A program made the position numbers and the translations under genes. The notes under the pieces are model-generated. The model was not told the origin of the DNA. It ran no database searches and saw nothing but the letters and a program-made list of their open reading frames with translations. Below are positions 49,500 through 59,676 of a DNA stretch of 59,676 nt, one piece after another. Every line of letters begins with the position of its first letter. The first letter of the stretch is position 1. The DNA comes from Deltaproteobacteria bacterium (GTDB taxonomy: Bacteria; Myxococcota_A; UBA796; JAFGLY01): the NCBI GenBank assembly GCA_016927815.1, contig JAFGLY010000048.1, forward strand, positions 1-59,676. The letters run 5' to 3'.

Positions 49500-51512
49500 A
49501 TGACTGCCTTTCGGCTTGCTTTCCCCACGTTCCTGATGCTCACGCTCGGCACGGCGTGCGGCGTACCCTCGGACACCGGGGAGACCGATTCGCCCGAGGG
49601 CGACACGGATTCCGACACCGATGCCGATACCGACACCGACACCGACACGGACTCGGACACGGATGCCGACACCGACGCCGATGTCGACCTTTCGGTGGAC
49701 GACCTCGTCGCCGGTGACCTCGTCATCACCGAAATCATGCAGAACCCGGACGCCGTCTCCGACACCACCGGCGAGTGGTTCGAGGTGGCCAACGCGGCCG
49801 GGGCCCCCGTGGATCTGGATGGGCTCGTGGTCTCCGACCTCGACGGAGCGTCCTTCATCGTGGGCAGCGCCCTTGTCGTGCCGGCGGACGGCCTCGTGGT
49901 CTTCGCGGTCTCGGACGATCCCAAGGCCAACGGGGGCGTCACCGTGGACTACACCTACGCCGGCTTCGCCCTCGGCAACAGCTCCGACGAGATCATCCTC
50001 TCGAACGCCTCCGGCACACTCGACAGCGTGGCCTGGGACGACGGGGGCGCGTTCCCGGATCCGGTCGGCGCCTCCATGAGCCTCGACCCCTCGAAGTGGG
50101 ACGCGAAGCTCAACGACGACGGGACCCGGTGGTGCGAGGCCACGACCCCCTTCGGACTGGGGGATCTGGGCACGCCCGGCTCGGCCAACGACGTCTGCCC
50201 GGACCCCTCGGACCTCGACGGCGACGGGTACACCAGCGACGTGGACTGCGACGACACGGATCCCAGCATCCACCCGGGCGCCAAGGAGATCCCGGACGAC
50301 GGGATCGACCAGGACTGCGACGGCCGGGACGCGACCACGGGCGGCACCGTGGAAGACCTGGTCGCGGGCGACCTCGTCATCACCGAGATCATCCAGAATC
50401 CCTCCGCCGTGCTCGACGACGTCGGGGAGTGGTTCGAGGTGTACAACGCCTCGGGCTTCGACGTCGACCTCGAGGGCCTGCAGGTCTACGACCTCGACAC
50501 CGACGCCTTCACGGTCAGCGGGTCCCTCGTGGTGGCCGACGGGGCCTTCGCGGTGTTCGGGATAGAGGGCGACAGCAAGCTCAACGGCGGCGTCTCGGTG
50601 GACTACGACTACGACGCCTTCAGCCTCGCGAACGGAGCCGACGAGCTGGTCCTCGCCAACGGGACGGGGGTCCTCGACGAGGTGGACTGGGACGACGGGG
50701 CGACCTTCCCGGATCCGACCGGCGCCTCGATGACGCTCGACCCGGGCTTCCTGGACGCTGTCTCCAACGACGACGGCACCCACTGGTGCGAGGCCACCTC
50801 CACCTTTGGCGACGGCGACCTCGGTACGCCCGGAGCGGTCAACGACACCTGCTTCGGTACCGACGAGGACGGCGACGGGTACACCAGCGACGTGGACTGC
50901 GACGACACGGACCCCACCATCTACCCGGGCGCCGAGGAGATCCCGGACGACGGCATCGACCAGGACTGCGACGGATCCGACGCCTCCTCCACCACGGCGA
51001 CGGTGGACGACCTGGTCGCGGGCGACCTCGTCATCAGCGAGATCATCCAGAACCCGGGTGCGGTGGGTGACACCTACGGGGAGTGGTTCGAGGTGTACAA
51101 CGCCTCGGGCCTCGACGTGGACCTGAACGGCCTCGCGATCTCGGACCTCGGGAGCGATGCCCACGCCGTCGCCGGCTCGGTGGTGGTGGCGGCCGGAGCC
51201 TACGTGGTCCTCGGGATCGAAGACGACCTCACGGTCAACGGGGGCGCCCCGGTGGACTACGAATACGCCGACTTCTACCTCGGGAACTCCGACGACGAGG
51301 TCGTACTCTCCAACACCGCGGGCGTGATCGACAGCGTGGCCTGGGACGATGGGGCCACGTTCCCGGACCCCAGCGGGGCTTCCATGACGCTCGACCCTGC
51401 CGCGCTGGACGCCGACTCCAACGACGAAGGCGCCAACTGGTGCGAGGCCACCTCCACCTTCGGCGACGGCGACCTCGGCACGCCCGGGGGGGTCAACGAC
51501 GACTGCCCGTAG
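49500..51512 (+). CDS. Lipoprotein with three lamin-tail domains and two MopE repeats
   Basis: 670 residues. Lipoprotein signal PTFLMLTLGTAC, then a long Asp/Thr linker (DTDSDTDADTDTDTDTDSDT). Three lamin-tail domains (LTD; each opens DLVAGDLVI.EI.QNP and contains GEWFEV.NA.G and ends DLGTPG..ND) alternate with two MopE-type Ca loops (DLDGDGYTSDVDCDDTDPSI ... IDQDCDG). LTDs mediate binding of DNA, membranes or surfaces in bacterial extracellular proteins. AGGAGG lies upstream of ATG 49500. Probably surface-exposed; partner unknown. Confidence 0.9.
   Translation: MTAFRLAFPTFLMLTLGTACGVPSDTGETDSPEGDTDSDTDADTDTDTDTDSDTDADTDADVDLSVDDLVAGDLVITEIMQNPDAVSDTTGEWFEVANAAGAPVDLDGLVVSDLDGASFIVGSALVVPADGLVVFAVSDDPKANGGVTVDYTYAGFALGNSSDEIILSNASGTLDSVAWDDGGAFPDPVGASMSLDPSKWDAKLNDDGTRWCEATTPFGLGDLGTPGSANDVCPDPSDLDGDGYTSDVDCDDTDPSIHPGAKEIPDDGIDQDCDGRDATTGGTVEDLVAGDLVITEIIQNPSAVLDDVGEWFEVYNASGFDVDLEGLQVYDLDTDAFTVSGSLVVADGAFAVFGIEGDSKLNGGVSVDYDYDAFSLANGADELVLANGTGVLDEVDWDDGATFPDPTGASMTLDPGFLDAVSNDDGTHWCEATSTFGDGDLGTPGAVNDTCFGTDEDGDGYTSDVDCDDTDPTIYPGAEEIPDDGIDQDCDGSDASSTTATVDDLVAGDLVISEIIQNPGAVGDTYGEWFEVYNASGLDVDLNGLAISDLGSDAHAVAGSVVVAAGAYVVLGIEDDLTVNGGAPVDYEYADFYLGNSDDEVVLSNTAGVIDSVAWDDGATFPDPSGASMTLDPAALDADSNDEGANWCEATSTFGDGDLGTPGGVNDDCP
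49602..49684 (+). repeat. Hexanucleotide GAC-ACS repeat tract encoding (DT/DA)n linker
   Basis: About 14 GAC/GAT + ACC/GCC/TCC hexamers in a row encode the acidic tether after the lipidated Cys. In-frame length variation is plausible. The same type of linker occurs in the 46-aa lipoprotein at 58148-58288. Confidence 0.8.
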
Positions 51513-51516
51513 GGGT

Positions 51517-52548
51517 TCAGGCCGGCAGCAGGCCGACGGCTGCGAGCAGTTCCACGTTGGCGATGGCGGCTCCGGCCGCACCGCGCACGGTGTTGTGCGC
51601 GAGACAGAAGAACTTGACGCCCAGGAGCGGACACCGCTCGATGCGGCCCACGCTCACCGCCATGCCGTCGCCGGCGTCGGCGTCGAACCGGGGAGAGGGC
51701 CGGTCGCGCCGTTCGTGGACGTGGAAGAGGGGCCTGGGCGACGAGGGGAGGGGCCCGACGGGTGGCTCCCAAGAGCGGAAGGTCTCGGCCACCTGCTCGG
51801 GATCCGGATCCCCGGCGAGCCGCACGTGGGCCGACACCAGGTGGCCATCCGCCACGGGCACCCGCACGCACCGCGCGGAGACGGTGAAATCGGCCATCCG
51901 TCCGGGCTCTCCGAGGATCTTCTTCGGTTCCCACTCGAGCTTCTCCTCTTCGTCGCCGGCGTGCGGGTGGACGTTGCCCACCATGTCCCAGGCGGACTCG
52001 CCCGGGTAGCCGGCCCCGGACACGGCCTGCCAGGTGGACGTGGCCACCGCCTCCACCCCCCACCTCCGGTGCAAGGGGGCCAGGGCGAGCGCCAGGGGGA
52101 TGGCGCAGCAGTTGGGGTTGGTCACGATGAACCCTGGACCCGGCTGCCGGTGCACGAGGTCGAGATGGTCGGGATTCACCTCGGGGATGACGAGCGGGAC
52201 CAACGGATCCCGTCGCCAGGCCGAGGCGTTGGACACCACGGCGAACCCGGCCGCCCGGAACCGGGCCTCGATCTCCCGGGCGGGCCCGGCGTCCAGGGCG
52301 GACAGCGCCACCCGGGTACCCGCGGGCATGGCCTCGGGGTCGCAGGGCAGCACCGGCAGATCGCCGAAGCCCGCCCAGGGCTCTCCGGCCAGTCGCCAGG
52401 AGGCGACCTCCCGGTAGGGGTGGCCGGCGGATCGCTCGGAGGCGGCCACCCCTGCGAGGGCCAGCGTGGGATGGCGGGCCAGGCGTTCCACGATGCGCTG
52501 CCCGACCATGCCGGTGGCACCGAGGACGACGACGGGGATGCGGGACAT
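51517..52548 (-). CDS. asd: Aspartate-semialdehyde dehydrogenase
   Basis: 343 residues. Reduces aspartyl phosphate to the semialdehyde for lysine/threonine/methionine and diaminopimelate synthesis. NADP-binding [18 protein letters not shown] at the N-terminus; catalytic Cys in [20 protein letters not shown]; the [15 protein letters not shown] and [16 protein letters not shown] blocks include the substrate-binding Arg/His. The style is of the archaeal/fungal-like ASADH class. GGAG lies five bases before ATG 52548. 13 bases after the rhomboid stop. Confidence 0.93.
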   Translation of the reverse strand: MSRIPVVVLGATGMVGQRIVERLARHPTLALAGVAASERSAGHPYREVASWRLAGEPWAGFGDLPVLPCDPEAMPAGTRVALSALDAGPAREIEARFRAAGFAVVSNASAWRRDPLVPLVIPEVNPDHLDLVHRQPGPGFIVTNPNCCAIPLALALAPLHRRWGVEAVATSTWQAVSGAGYPGESAWDMVGNVHPHAGDEEEKLEWEPKKILGEPGRMADFTVSARCVRVPVADGHLVSAHVRLAGDPDPEQVAETFRSWEPPVGPLPSSPRPLFHVHERRDRPSPRFDADAGDGMAVSVGRIERCPLLGVKFFCLAHNTVRGAAGAAIANVELLAAVGLLPA

Positions 52549-52561
52549 GGGGACTCCGGGA

Positions 52562-53389
52562 TCAGAAGCGGTGGCCGATCATCCCTGCAAGAGTCCAGCC
52601 AAGGCACAGCGCGATCCCGAACGCCAGGATCACCGGAGTGCGGCGGTACCCCTCGGCTCCCGGGACGACCGGCGATCCGAGGATCAGCGCTAGCAGCGCC
52701 CCCCCCAGGAGGCCGCCCATGTGGCCGAGGTTGTCGATGCGTGGGACCGAGAGCCCGATGAGGATGTTGACGAAGATCCAGGGCACGAGTCCCCGCCCGA
52801 AGATGGGCCGCACCGAGGGAGGCAGCGAGGTGCGGAAGCGGCGCCCGAACACGACGCCCGCTCCCATGAGCCCGAACACGCCGCCGCTCGCCCCTACCGA
52901 GAGATCCGTCCCGCCCAGGTGGGTGAGGGTCGCACCGGCGATGCCCGACGCCAGGAAGAGGGCGAGGAACCGTCCGGGACCGAAGACCGCCTCGCACAAC
53001 CGTCCGAGCCCGAAGAGCGCCACGCCGTTGAGGCCGATGTGCAGCACGTCTGCGTGGAGGAAGACGCTCGCGGGCAGGCGCCAGTGCTCGCCAGAGGCCA
53101 CGCTTCCGTAGGCGTTGGCGCCCCAGGCCACCAGTCCCTCGGGGCTGCGACTCCCGAGCAGGACGTCGTAGAGGGCGGCCTGCCGACCCGCACCGACCAT
53201 GCGGCCGCACAGCCAGTCGTCCGCCCCGGTGACCAGGTGCACGATCCCCAGCGCAGCGAGCAGAAGGACGGTGGCCGGCGGAATCCGCCGGAAGCTCGAG
53301 AGCAGGCGGCTGCGAACCTCCTCCTGGGTCTGCCATCGGGAGTATTGCTCGGGCGTGACGCCAGGGGGTGGGTCCATGGGCATCGCCAT
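52562..53389 (-). CDS. Rhomboid-family intramembrane serine protease
   Basis: 275 residues, about six membrane helices. Catalytic Ser in [14 protein letters not shown] (GxSG) and His in [15 protein letters not shown]; the upstream [18 protein letters not shown] supplies the conserved His/Asn. Cleaves transmembrane segments of substrate proteins. ATG 53389 or in-frame ATG 53383/53377 could be used; none has a strong Shine-Dalgarno. Same strand as the lipoprotein upstream (60-base gap) and asd downstream. Confidence 0.9.
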   Translation of the reverse strand: MAMPMDPPPGVTPEQYSRWQTQEEVRSRLLSSFRRIPPATVLLLAALGIVHLVTGADDWLCGRMVGAGRQAALYDVLLGSRSPEGLVAWGANAYGSVASGEHWRLPASVFLHADVLHIGLNGVALFGLGRLCEAVFGPGRFLALFLASGIAGATLTHLGGTDLSVGASGGVFGLMGAGVVFGRRFRTSLPPSVRPIFGRGLVPWIFVNILIGLSVPRIDNLGHMGGLLGGALLALILGSPVVPGAEGYRRTPVILAFGIALCLGWTLAGMIGHRF

Positions 53390-53448
53390 CACGGGCGGGG
53401 CCCCCCCCCATAGCGCGAGGTCGGACCCCCCGCACCCGACAGGAGGGC

Positions 53449-54006
53449 TCACTCCTCCAGGATCACCAGGGGAACCGGCCGGCCGGGAAGGTCGAACGTG
53501 GACAGCAGGCGCTCCATGGCGGCCACGCCGGTTCCCAGGCGGCCCGGCGGAGCCTGGAGGAACACGATGACCAGATGACGGTCGTCCCGGGCCACCAGAG
53601 CGGAGAAGTCCACCGATCTCGGCCCGTGCCGCCGGAAGCCCGTCAGGGCCACGGCAGGTCGGCCCGCGAGATCCACCTCCTGGTGCGTCCGCGCGAACGT
53701 CTCCACGCCCTGGCTGCGACCCAGGTTGCCCACGATGCCCTCGGCTACGAGGTCGAGCGGCAGATCCTGCCCCTTGCGGCCCACGTGGACCAGGTCCACG
53801 GCCAGGGAGGTGCCGGCCTCGGGGCCGTCCAGGATCAGGTGGGCGCCCTCCAGCCAGCGCGTGTTCCGGACCACCCTCCACCCGGGCTCCACTTCGAAGG
53901 CCACGATTCCCTCGAGGCGGTCCCCGTCCCGGTGCACGGCCGGCCCGCAGCCCGTCTGGATGGACAGGACGCAGGCCAGCAGGATCCTCGGGACACGCGC
54001 TGGCAT
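53449..54006 (-). CDS. Small lipoprotein of unknown function
   Basis: 185 residues with lipobox CVLSIQTGC (Cys 20). The mature domain is alternating strands ([38 protein letters not shown]), similar in style to small periplasmic lipoproteins whose genes sit beside stress or secretion genes. Family not recognised. Divergent from the sigma-54 activator, sharing a 56-base upstream region. Confidence 0.72.
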   Translation of the reverse strand: MPARVPRILLACVLSIQTGCGPAVHRDGDRLEGIVAFEVEPGWRVVRNTRWLEGAHLILDGPEAGTSLAVDLVHVGRKGQDLPLDLVAEGIVGNLGRSQGVETFARTHQEVDLAGRPAVALTGFRRHGPRSVDFSALVARDDRHLVIVFLQAPPGRLGTGVAAMERLLSTFDLPGRPVPLVILEE

Positions 54007-54062
54007 CCGTGCGACCTCCGGTTAGGGCGGCCTCCCGCCCAGAGGCGGGGAGGGCACGGTCG

Positions 54063-55661
<1,599 letters not shown>

Positions 55662-55667
55662 CGATCC

Positions 55668-56441
55668 CTAGGGTGCCGGCGGACCGGTCGTCTCCAGCGG
55701 CTCCTCGGCCTGACCCCGGGTGTTGACCGGCGATCGACGGGTGCGTGACAACGGTCCTCCCTGGGTTCCCAGAACCCAGGTCTGGATCAAACCCGCCAGC
55801 CCGGCCTCTCGCGTGAGCATGGCAGCCCCGCGGCCGGCACCCGTGTAGATCTGCAGGTGCGTCTCGCCCAGGGCCTCGGACTCGAGGAGGAGCGCGGACC
55901 GGGCGGCGTAGGTGTCCTCGCTCGAAACCGCGACCAGCAGGGGGCGTGCCCCGTAGGCCTTGACGGCGGTGTCCGCCGGGACGCCGTGGAGTACGAGGCC
56001 GGGCGAGAGCAGGACCACGGCCTGGACGTCGGGCGCGTCCACGGCGGCCGCGAGCGCCAGGTTGGCGCCCACGTCCGCGCCGACCAGGGCGAGCTTCTGG
56101 ATTCCCTTGCGCCTCAGGTGATGGAGGCCCGCCTGCACGTCGGCCACCGCCGGGGTCCAGTCGTCGCCCGGCAGGGCGCGTCCCGCGCGGGCGCTGGTGC
56201 CGTGGCCCCTCAGGTCCAGCGCGAGCACGGCCATTCCGGCCGACGAGAGGCGCTGCGCCAGGAACCGCCAGTCCGCGGCAGAGCGCCCTTCCCCGTGGAC
56301 CAGCACCACTCCGTGGGAGGCTTCGGCAGGCACGTCCGCGACGGCGTGGAGGCCGAGGCCGTCGGTCGTGGTGATCGTGACGTCGGCGGCACCGAGGGGA
56401 ACGGCCAGGAGGGCCAGGAGGAGGATGGTGGGAAGGGGCAT
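55668..56441 (-). CDS. Secreted alpha/beta hydrolase with Asp at the nucleophile position
   Basis: 257 residues with a signal peptide (LPTILLLALLAVPLGAAD). Fold markers: GVVLVHGEGRSAADW, LALDLRGHGTSARAG, nucleophile elbow LALVGADVGANLAL and PLLVAVSSEDTYAAR (acid strand). The elbow is G-A-D-V-G, so Asp replaces the usual Ser, as in haloalkane dehalogenases and epoxide hydrolases. A clear catalytic His is not obvious near the C-terminus (an IYTGAGRGAAM segment stands where GxGHG is usual), so it may be inactive. ATG 56441 has GGAGG at four bases. Confidence 0.8.
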   Translation of the reverse strand: MPLPTILLLALLAVPLGAADVTITTTDGLGLHAVADVPAEASHGVVLVHGEGRSAADWRFLAQRLSSAGMAVLALDLRGHGTSARAGRALPGDDWTPAVADVQAGLHHLRRKGIQKLALVGADVGANLALAAAVDAPDVQAVVLLSPGLVLHGVPADTAVKAYGARPLLVAVSSEDTYAARSALLLESEALGETHLQIYTGAGRGAAMLTREAGLAGLIQTWVLGTQGGPLSRTRRSPVNTRGQAEEPLETTGPPAP

Positions 56442-56560
56442 CACGCCTCCGTTCCGATGGGGCGTATCCCATGGTGCCGCCGGGGGGAACGACCCCCGTA
56501 GCCGTCGCTTCGTTGGGCGTCCAACACGGCCCGTACCTCCCACCCTGCGTGCGAGGCCGC

Positions 56561-57994
56561 CTAGGTCCAGTGGGGCGGATCCGGTCCCAGGGCGCGACGG
56601 AGTCGGGCGAACGAGCCCCCCTCTGCCATGGCCTCCACGATCCGCTCCGTGGCCTCCGGGCCGGCACCTGCGAGGCGCGCCTCGACCCACGCCCAGCGGG
56701 AAGAGGACGGTCGCAGCCTCGCACGGCCGCGCAGGCGCTCGGCGAGGCGCCTCGTGCGAGCGTCCACGCGGGTCACCCCGGCGAAGGGGGCGGCTGCCAG
56801 GGGCGTGTGCGGCTTGGGCACGAACGGCGAGAGGGCCACCTCCACCCGGTGAATGGCGGCCATGCGCCCCACAAGGTCGGCGAACTCGTCCACGTCCTCC
56901 TCCGCTTCGCCGGGCAGGCCGATCATCGCGTAGAGCTTGAGCACCTCGAATCCCTCGGCCGCGGCGATGCGAGCGGAGGCGAGCAGGTGCGCCTCCCGAA
57001 CCCCCTTCCGGATGGACCTACGGAGCCGCTCGCTCATGGCGTCCGCTGCCACGGTCAGCGTACGCATGCCTCCCTGGCGCAGTCGCGTGGCGATCCCCGA
57101 TCGGGCCGCGATCCGATCGGCCCTGAGCGAGGAGACGCCGATGCCGAGGCCCCGTTCTGCGAGCGCCAGGAGGATGTCCTCCAGGTCCGGATGATCGCTC
57201 ACGGCTGCACCCACGAGGCCCACGCGGCGCGCATCCTGGGGCACCGAGGCCAGGATCCGCTCGAGGGGGACGTCACGACGCCCTCCATGACCCGGGCTCC
57301 CCATCACGCAGAAGGTGCAGGATCGACCGCAGCCGCGGTTGGCCTCCACGAGGTGCATGTCCGAGAACTCGGCCTCAGGCGTGGCCAGACGGGAGCGGGC
57401 GGGCAGGAGCGCGTCGTCCGCCCGGGCCGGGGCGGGCGGAGCGGATGTGTCCGGCACCCATCCGCCAGGAAGACCCTGTACGACCGCCCGCCAGCCGACG
57501 TCGCGAAGCAGGGCTGCTGCCGCAGTCGCGGCCGTGGCGTCGGCCTCCCCTACGAGGACGGCATCCGCGATCCGGGCCAGGAGCCCGGGATTGACCAGGG
57601 TCAAAGGACCTCCGGCCAGCACCCGCGGATGCACCGAGGTTCGGTCGCGGGCGAGCGGAGGGATCCCGGATCGGGCGAGCGCTCGCACCAGGTCCGGCAG
57701 TTCCAACTCCCAGGCCACCGACACGGCGACCAGCGAGAAGTCGGAAAGGGGAGAGGTGCTCTCCTCGGTGAGGATCGCCCCTGGATCTGCGAAGGCCCGT
57801 TCCACCCCCAGCCCTGCGTCGGACATCCGGTCCGCCACCTGCTGGAACCCCAGGGAGGACATCCCCACCCGGTAGGGGGCCGGGTAGAGGAGGGCCAGCC
57901 GGGGATGGCCGACCGGAAAGGGCCTCCCCCGCTCCAGTGCACCGCGACGCCGGATCTCGCGCACCCGGTTCCAGCGGAGATCCTGGGCGGTCAT
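56561..57994 (-). CDS. Radical SAM protein with N-terminal B12-binding-like domain
   Basis: 477 residues. N-terminal LALLYPAPYRVGMSSLGFQQ and a Rossmann-type region come before the Fe-S motif EANRGCGRSCTFCVMGSP (C-x3-C-x2-C), followed by LKLYAMIGLPGEAEEDVDEF (SAM/Gly motif). The family includes B12-dependent radical SAM methylases and ring-forming enzymes; the substrate is not evident. ATG 57994 has no clear Shine-Dalgarno. Confidence 0.85.
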   Translation of the reverse strand: MTAQDLRWNRVREIRRRGALERGRPFPVGHPRLALLYPAPYRVGMSSLGFQQVADRMSDAGLGVERAFADPGAILTEESTSPLSDFSLVAVSVAWELELPDLVRALARSGIPPLARDRTSVHPRVLAGGPLTLVNPGLLARIADAVLVGEADATAATAAAALLRDVGWRAVVQGLPGGWVPDTSAPPAPARADDALLPARSRLATPEAEFSDMHLVEANRGCGRSCTFCVMGSPGHGGRRDVPLERILASVPQDARRVGLVGAAVSDHPDLEDILLALAERGLGIGVSSLRADRIAARSGIATRLRQGGMRTLTVAADAMSERLRRSIRKGVREAHLLASARIAAAEGFEVLKLYAMIGLPGEAEEDVDEFADLVGRMAAIHRVEVALSPFVPKPHTPLAAAPFAGVTRVDARTRRLAERLRGRARLRPSSSRWAWVEARLAGAGPEATERIVEAMAEGGSFARLRRALGPDPPHWT

Positions 57995-58147
57995 CCGTCA
58001 GGGACGCGCATCGCGTCGGGATCGAACAGCGATCCCCTTCGGCTCCGGCGGCCATGGAGGACCACGACCGCCGGAGGCCGGTAGGTTGGAGGAAACGGCC
58101 TCACCGTGCCAAAGCCAAGCCTTGGCCCGGGTCACCGCGACCTCGGG

Positions 58148-58288
58148 CTAGTAGACGTCGGTATCGGTGTCGGTGTCGGTGTCGGTGTCCGTGTCAGCTT
58201 CGTTGGAATCGCCGGTCTCTTCCTCGCTGTCGCAAGCGGTGACGAACGTGAGGGCCAGACCGAGGAACAGCATCTCGAGGTACCGCAT
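58148..58288 (-). CDS. 46-residue lipoprotein with (DT)n tail
   Basis: ATG 58288 with AAGGAG seven bases upstream. The whole product is a lipoprotein signal (MLFLGLALTFVTAC), a short acidic stretch SEEETGDSNEA and five Asp-Thr pairs ending DVY. There is no further domain. The tail is coded by GAC-ACC hexamers, the same type as in the lamin-tail lipoprotein at 49500. It may be a genuine micro-lipoprotein or the remnant of a longer one. Confidence 0.7.
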   Translation of the reverse strand: MRYLEMLFLGLALTFVTACDSEEETGDSNEADTDTDTDTDTDTDVY

Positions 58289-58423
58289 GGTGCATCTCCT
58301 TGCTCGCGGTGCGCGGGGCGCCTATCGCGATGGACCCGTCCCCTGCAAGGATCCGCCGTGAAAGGCGTCCACCTCGCGCTCCGGATCGACGGAGCATCGC
58401 AAGCAGAAAAGCACTTGAAACGA

Positions 58424-59676
58424 CTAGAAATAGAGATTCATCCCCAGCGTGCCCTGCAAGGCCGAAGGCACGGTGGGATCCTCGGCATCCACGTTGAGGT
58501 AGCCGACCGCACGGCCTTCGACGTTGAGCGAGGCCCGGGAGCCCACGCCGAGTTCGAGCCCGACGCCGAAATGAGGTCCGAAGAGGGTGTCCTGGCGGGT
58601 CACGTCGCCGGACTCCTCACCCCACACGTCGTGGAGCACGTCCTCGTAGTTGCGGCGGGTCCAGGTCAGGCCCGCGAGCGCGTAGGGATTGACCTTGCGC
58701 CACGGGAAGGCGAAGAGCTCCACGGATGCGGAGAAGGGCTTCGTGATCCGCTCGGAATCCTGGCTCCAGGTGTTGTCGTGGATCTGCCAGGCCAGTTCGA
58801 AGCCCAGGGCCTCGGCCGCACGGTAGCGGGCAGCGATCCCGAGCCCGAAGTCCCCGAATCCGCCCGATCCATGGTAGTCCCCGAGGTAGGACCCCCCGCG
58901 GACGCCCAGGGCGAACGTGTGGGCGCGCTCCACCTGCCGGTGGGCCTCCGCCTGGGGCTCGGAGGGAACGTCACCGGTGTCCACGTACCCCTGGTACGGG
59001 TAGTAGGCATAGGTGGAGGGATAGTCGTAGAACACGCCCCAGGTCCAGGCGGGGCGCCACCAGGGGTAGACGGGGTAGTGCCACCAGACGTAGCTGGGCC
59101 CCCACCACCACCAGCGGGAGCGCCAGGCCCAGGTACGGTGCACGCCGTACCTGTGGTGGGACGAGAGGGTGTGCCGGTGGACGTGGACGCGACGCGCGCG
59201 ATCGACGTACCGTGCGTCGGGACGCCGTGGGCTGGAGGCTCGGCTGGATCGAGCATCGGGGATGCGGTTGCCTGCGGACTCCCGGCGGGCGCGCACCGGA
59301 CCGTCGCCCAGACCCATGGGCCGGTCGGGGCCGGCCCGAGGGGTGCCGGGGCGGAACGCGCTGGATCCCGCGGGGCCGACCTGGCGTGCATCGTGCCGCT
59401 CGGGGCCGGCCTGGGGGGTGCCGGGGCGCACGTCGTGGCGCTCGGGGCCGGTCGGGGGGGTGCCGGGGCGCACGTCGTGGCGCTCGGGGCCGGCCTGGGG
59501 GGTGCCGGAGCGCACGTCGTGGCGCTCCGGGCCGGTCGGGGGGGTGCCCGTCCAACCGGGGCCTACCGGGCGAGGGGCGTCGGCCCGGTCAGGACTCGCC
59601 TGGGGACCGCTGGGTCGGGCGGGAGCCGCCCGGGGAGCGCTGGGCCGGGCGGCGTCGGGTCGGACCTGTTGCGGGG
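58424..59676 (-). CDS. Repeat-rich outer-membrane beta-barrel protein, start outside the window
   Basis: The frame is open to the right edge, so the start and any signal peptide lie outside; 416 codons plus stop are visible. The N-terminal part is Pro/Gly/Arg-rich, with four 14-residue repeats (GTPxxGPERHDVR). A Trp/Tyr-rich segment follows (RSRWWWWGPSYVWWHYP). The C-terminal about 190 residues form an OmpA/opacity-like barrel (FALGVRGGSYLGDY, FGLGIAARYRAAEALGFELA) ending in a terminal Phe (TLGMNLYF), the usual BAM recognition residue. Probably a surface barrel with an external or periplasmic repeat domain. Confidence 0.8.
   Translation of the reverse strand, partial: PQQVRPDAARPSAPRAAPARPSGPQASPDRADAPRPVGPGWTGTPPTGPERHDVRSGTPQAGPERHDVRPGTPPTGPERHDVRPGTPQAGPERHDARQVGPAGSSAFRPGTPRAGPDRPMGLGDGPVRARRESAGNRIPDARSSRASSPRRPDARYVDRARRVHVHRHTLSSHHRYGVHRTWAWRSRWWWWGPSYVWWHYPVYPWWRPAWTWGVFYDYPSTYAYYPYQGYVDTGDVPSEPQAEAHRQVERAHTFALGVRGGSYLGDYHGSGGFGDFGLGIAARYRAAEALGFELAWQIHDNTWSQDSERITKPFSASVELFAFPWRKVNPYALAGLTWTRRNYEDVLHDVWGEESGDVTRQDTLFGPHFGVGLELGVGSRASLNVEGRAVGYLNVDAEDPTVPSALQGTLGMNLYF
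59381..59548. repeat. Four tandem 42-bp repeats
   Basis: Units at 59507-59548, 59465-59506, 59423-59464 and 59381-59422 encode GTP(P/Q)(T/A)GPERHD(V/A)R plus one residue. They alternate PPT and PQA versions, so the larger period is 84 bp. Unit length is a multiple of three, so copy number can change without a frame shift. Confidence 0.85.

Overview
The window is about 60 kb of very GC-rich bacterial chromosome, packed with short intergenic gaps, many ATGA/TGATG start-stop overlaps and several tail-to-tail overlaps. Gene content points to a deltaproteobacterium of Myxococcota type. The signs are: many lipoproteins with Asp/Thr-rich linkers, MopE-type metal-binding repeats (DCDD...DNDCDG) and FG-GAP propellers; a kinase fused to an FGE-sulfatase domain; secreted caspase-fold proteins; and an FHA-containing sigma-54 activator. 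No rRNA, tRNA, insertion sequence, prophage or CRISPR array was recognised. This is core and lineage-specific chromosome rather than an obvious island. The assignment to phylum is inference.

Layout. 1-6.8 kb: the start of a MopE/FG-GAP lipoprotein running off the left edge, a SUKH/TPR/HEAT protein, leuS and a tiny membrane protein. 6.9-14 kb: a WYL regulator, a hypothetical and a class II aldolase with a microcompartment-type C-terminal helix; a deacetylase-like/hydrolase fusion; a kinase-FGE membrane protein; a lipase. 14-20 kb (minus strand): a small HTH gene with its own promoter/operator, a membrane protein plus caspase-fold protein, then yicC-gmk-relA-lipase. 20-25 kb: pyruvate kinase, a CDP-alcohol phosphatidyltransferase, a MobB-ModE fusion with a small Cys-containing partner, and an RNA uridine methyltransferase. 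25-32 kb: a transglutaminase-like lipoprotein, ferritin, and a 1,201-residue MopE/FG-GAP lipoprotein.

32-40 kb: an RluA-type pseudouridine synthase, a second caspase-fold protein, a pyrimidine-catabolism pair (dihydropyrimidinase, beta-ureidopropionase) with a thioesterase, and a DUF1848 protein. 40-46 kb: a translationally coupled set (lipoprotein-type methyltransferase, 34-aa membrane peptide, PutP-like symporter, OPA-type MFS transporter), then a membrane protein and YigZ. 46-52 kb: an L-2-hydroxyglutarate oxidase, an SGNH hydrolase, a small lipoprotein, a secreted peroxiredoxin with an in-frame TGA at its catalytic position, and a lamin-tail/MopE lipoprotein. 52-60 kb: asd, rhomboid, lipoprotein, FHA/sigma-54 activator, alpha/beta hydrolase, radical SAM protein, a 46-aa lipoprotein, and a repeat-rich beta-barrel protein running off the right edge.

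The strongest unusual item is the peroxiredoxin at 48802-49389. TGA replaces the peroxidatic Cys codon, translation continues in frame for 118 codons, and a hairpin with bacterial SECIS geometry follows the TGA, so it reads as a selenoprotein. Other notable items are two secreted caspase-fold proteins without the canonical catalytic Cys, a membrane pseudokinase-FGE fusion with DFG changed to GLG, an RSH enzyme with an eroded hydrolase site, an aldolase with a probable encapsulation peptide, and three real genes shorter than 70 codons.
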